From: Thamnaconus septentrionalis
Lineage: Eukaryota; Chordata; Actinopteri; Tetraodontiformes; Monacanthidae
Assembly: GCA_009823395.1 (NCBI GenBank)
Contig: CM020508.1
Location: forward strand, 2,934,015-2,998,014
Length of the DNA: 64,000 bases
Reading direction: 5' to 3'
In this document: positions 46,460-64,000 of the stretch, piece after piece
How the letters are laid out: every line of letters starts with the position of its first letter
Numbering within the stretch: position 1 is the stretch's first letter
Notes under the pieces: model-generated
What the model was told of the DNA's origin: nothing
Database searches by the model: none
The model's input: the letters and a program-made list of their open reading frames with translations, nothing else
Program-made: the position numbers and the translations under genes

Positions 46460-47930
46460 CTGTTGGATAAGATTTGTCTCTCACTGTCTTGTATGTGGTG
46501 ACATCACACCATCTACACTGTATTTACACTGCACAAATGCATAAATATTATTATTATTATTATTTGATTACATTTTATCATTTCATTATTTAAATTGATG
46601 TGTTGACATACTGCAAACAAAAACAACAACAATAAAATAACTCTTATCATACCTGTAAAAATGATAACAATAATAGTGATAGCAGCAATAGAGATAGTAG
46701 TCTTTCAGTTGCAGTAGTGCTAAATTTCAATGTTTAATTTGTCTTAGTGTTAGCTACCAACGTCCATTGTTGAATCAGATAATGAGAATCAGCACCAGTA
46801 CGTCTGGACGGTTGACCCACCACTATTCTTGTTAGAAAGGGAAGGTGCACCTACACGCACTGAGGCTTTGTCATTGTTCAAAAAGAAAGTCAGAGCATTA
46901 CTTCAGGGGGAGATGACTGGACAGAAAAATAATCAACTTGACAGAGAAGGAGGGAGGTGTTTCTGAAGCTGCGCTTCAAGCTGCGCCTGGTTGCCCTTGT
47001 GTGTCTCTGAAGCATCACTCAGAGGTGCACACAGGAGAGATGAGACGAAGCACCAGGAATAGTAATATGGATGCACTGTTTAAAAATAGCCCAGGGCTGA
47101 ATGACACAGCAGCTCATCTGAGTGTATTTTGGTCAACAAACACTTCCCGGTTACCTTTTGGGTTTGTATTAATATCTTGCCAAAGGGGGTCATGGAGTAA
47201 ATAGGTTTAGCCTAGATTATTTATCTTTCACTGGTTCACAAGCTCTCCAGGTGATATGAAAATCCCTTTCACTTTGAAATATCCATACTCAATTGCATAT
47301 CAATGGCCATGGAACACAAACTCCAGTATGATTTTCAAAATGAATGTGCAAATTTTGCATTGAAATTTATCCAGATTGCAGTCGAGATTTTTGGATTTTT
47401 TTTTATTATTATTATTTTTAGCGTGAAGAATTGGTTAGTTTTTAACCAAGTTGTTGGCAGAGGGATATTTCATGAAGATCAATGGTTTGGCATGGTAGCA
47501 TCTCAAGAATTAAAGGATAGTACTTACCTCTGCCCGCAACCCAACACACCAGGGTCAAAACAGCAAAACAGCAGCCTTGATCTCCTGCACCCTCCTCCTG
47601 TAAATCAGAAGCTCAGCCACAAGAGGGCGTCCGCATCCATCAATGTCTGTGTCACGCAACCTTGGTCACGAAACCATAAACTTTAGAAATTATTTCTAGT
47701 TTAATAAACGTCCTGGGATACGCTTTATGAAAGTTTTTTATTTATTTATTTTTAGATTGTATACATTGGCGGATCATTAATGCATTTCACTACTATTCTA
47801 GTATGCAATTTAACATATTAACGTTCGATATTTTTCTGACATTTTGACGTGAACAATTTTAAACAATGAGGATCCTGGGATGACTATTGCACGATATTTA
47901 CGCCACAGAGATTATAGGAGAGGTGTGGGC
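46460..47930. other. ephx4-btbd8 spacer
   Basis: AT-rich, with TTA repeats near 46549-46564 and an A/T-rich run near 47398-47420. No open frame shows a recognisable domain. Confidence 0.6.
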
Positions 47931-48240
47931 GTGGTGCCCTGTGCTGAATTGCGCTGCGCAGGCGCCGACACTTCCGGGCTGTGACGCAGCCACACCGCTC
48001 CACCGGCCGTGACGTCCAGGGTGGGAGGCAGCGAGAGCGAGCGTGTAGCGGTGATGTCAACAACAGCGCAGCATCGGTCAGTGGGTCAGCGTGCGAACGA
48101 AGATGCTCGTCACTTCGCGGGGCTAATTACACTAGACTCACACCGCCTGCAGTTACATTATTCAGGTCTTTATTACCCCAGATCATCCGGTGTACGGTTC
48201 TGTAAAGTAACGTTTAACGTTGCCAGGGACTAACTAGCGT
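47930..48240. promoter_or_regulatory. CpG-rich block, likely btbd8 promoter and untranslated first exon
   Basis: CpG-rich sequence (GCGCTGCGCAGGCGCCGACA at 47949) lies about 500-800 bases before the first coding exon, whose own acceptor (CTCCTCCACAG, ending 48695) demands an upstream noncoding exon. GTGACGTC near 48009 is a CRE-like site. The donor of the noncoding exon was not fixed. Confidence 0.5.
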
Positions 48241-48732
48241 TAGCATGCTAGGCTGGCTAGGAAAGGAGGAGTACTATTTTTAGCTGACGGGCTAGCCTGG
48301 AGACAGAACAAACACATCAGTGTTAATGTTGAAGTGAAGGCTTTTTTTTTTTCTTTTTTTTTTTAAATCCGAAAGTTTATTTCTGTGTGAACGAATTAAA
48401 CTTTTGCTCTTGCGTTTACGTTTAAAAAGTGGATGAATAATGTCAGTTGTCTCATTGAGGACGCAGTTTTACACTTACTGAATGGTGATCTTCGTTTCAT
48501 AACGTGAGGTTTACTGGTAGCTTTTGAAGTTAACTGGATATGGATTTATTGTATAGACTAGTACCCTGTTACCAGATAGAGTTAACTGTAAATGTTATTG
48601 ACTCTTGATCTGTTTTTAAATATCTGACTTGACTTGCTTCCTTAAAGTGTTTCTTTGCACTTTGTGCTAATGCTTCTTCTCCCCCTCCTCCACAGGCTGA
48701 TGTCATTCCTGCCTCGGAGGACATCATAAACC

Positions 48733-63800
<15,068 letters not shown>

Positions 63801-64000
63801 GTGAGTCTTCCTGCTCCTGTCTTCCTCTCCCTGTCCATCCATCCATCCATCCCTCCATCCCTCCATCCTCCCAACCCTCCCTCTCACGTGCAGTGTCATT
63901 GTTCAGTGCATTAAGGGCTTCCAGGGAACTCAATAATCCGTCTTGGCTGTTAATCATTTTCCCGCACGAGTCGAACTGCTACGCACTCGTTGTCGTCGTG

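Noticed and set aside
46938..47204. 88-codon frame between ephx4 and btbd8
   Set aside because: No recognisable domain, no promoter or splice context, AT-rich flanks; treated as chance.

Overview
This is vertebrate nuclear DNA, almost certainly from a ray-finned (teleost) fish. The genes are split by many GT-AG introns, most of them short. There are long CA/TG, CT/GA and CAG tracts, CpG-rich promoters and small dispersed repeats, and no operons, ribosome binding sites or long intact prokaryote-style reading frames. Gene identity rests on translating exons by eye and comparing them with family sequences known from memory; no search was run.

Four protein genes were found, in an order I recall for human chromosome 1p22 (TGFBR3, BRDT, EPHX4, BTBD8). 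(1) tgfbr3 (betaglycan) is on the minus strand. The window holds only its 5' end: a probable untranslated first exon in a CpG-rich block near 20.0-20.4 kb, the signal-peptide exon at 16443-16607 and the next coding exon at 3590-3777. The rest lies off the left edge. (2) brdt (BET double-bromodomain protein) is on the plus strand, with 19 coding exons between 27961 and 34011. (3) ephx4 (alpha/beta-hydrolase-fold epoxide hydrolase 4) is on the plus strand, 7 exons between 36456 and 45749. (4) btbd8 (BTB domain protein, long AP2-linked form) is on the plus strand, 15 exons between 48733 and 63800, and runs off the right edge.

Layout: 1-20.4 kb is tgfbr3 5' region, mostly intron. 20.4-27.9 kb is the spacer between the divergent tgfbr3 and brdt, with no supported gene. 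27.9-34.7 kb is compact brdt. 34.7-36.4 kb is a spacer plus the ephx4 promoter. 36.4-46.45 kb is ephx4. 46.45-47.9 kb is a spacer. 47.9 kb to the end is btbd8. The genes are not one pathway: betaglycan is a TGF-beta co-receptor at the cell surface, BRDT reads acetylated histones in germ cells, EPHX4 is a membrane-anchored hydrolase and BTBD8 is tied to clathrin/AP2 trafficking. Their grouping is old synteny, not a functional operon.

The most notable points are: a one-base frame problem in brdt at the exon carrying bromodomain 2, where the upstream 97-nt intron is open and its retention would restore frame; a lid tyrosine of ephx4 replaced by His; a btbd8 exon flanked by a CU tract and a long UG repeat; and several small mobile-element families, including one built round a palindromic TGATGTCA core. 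I found no evidence for a wholly new biological system.
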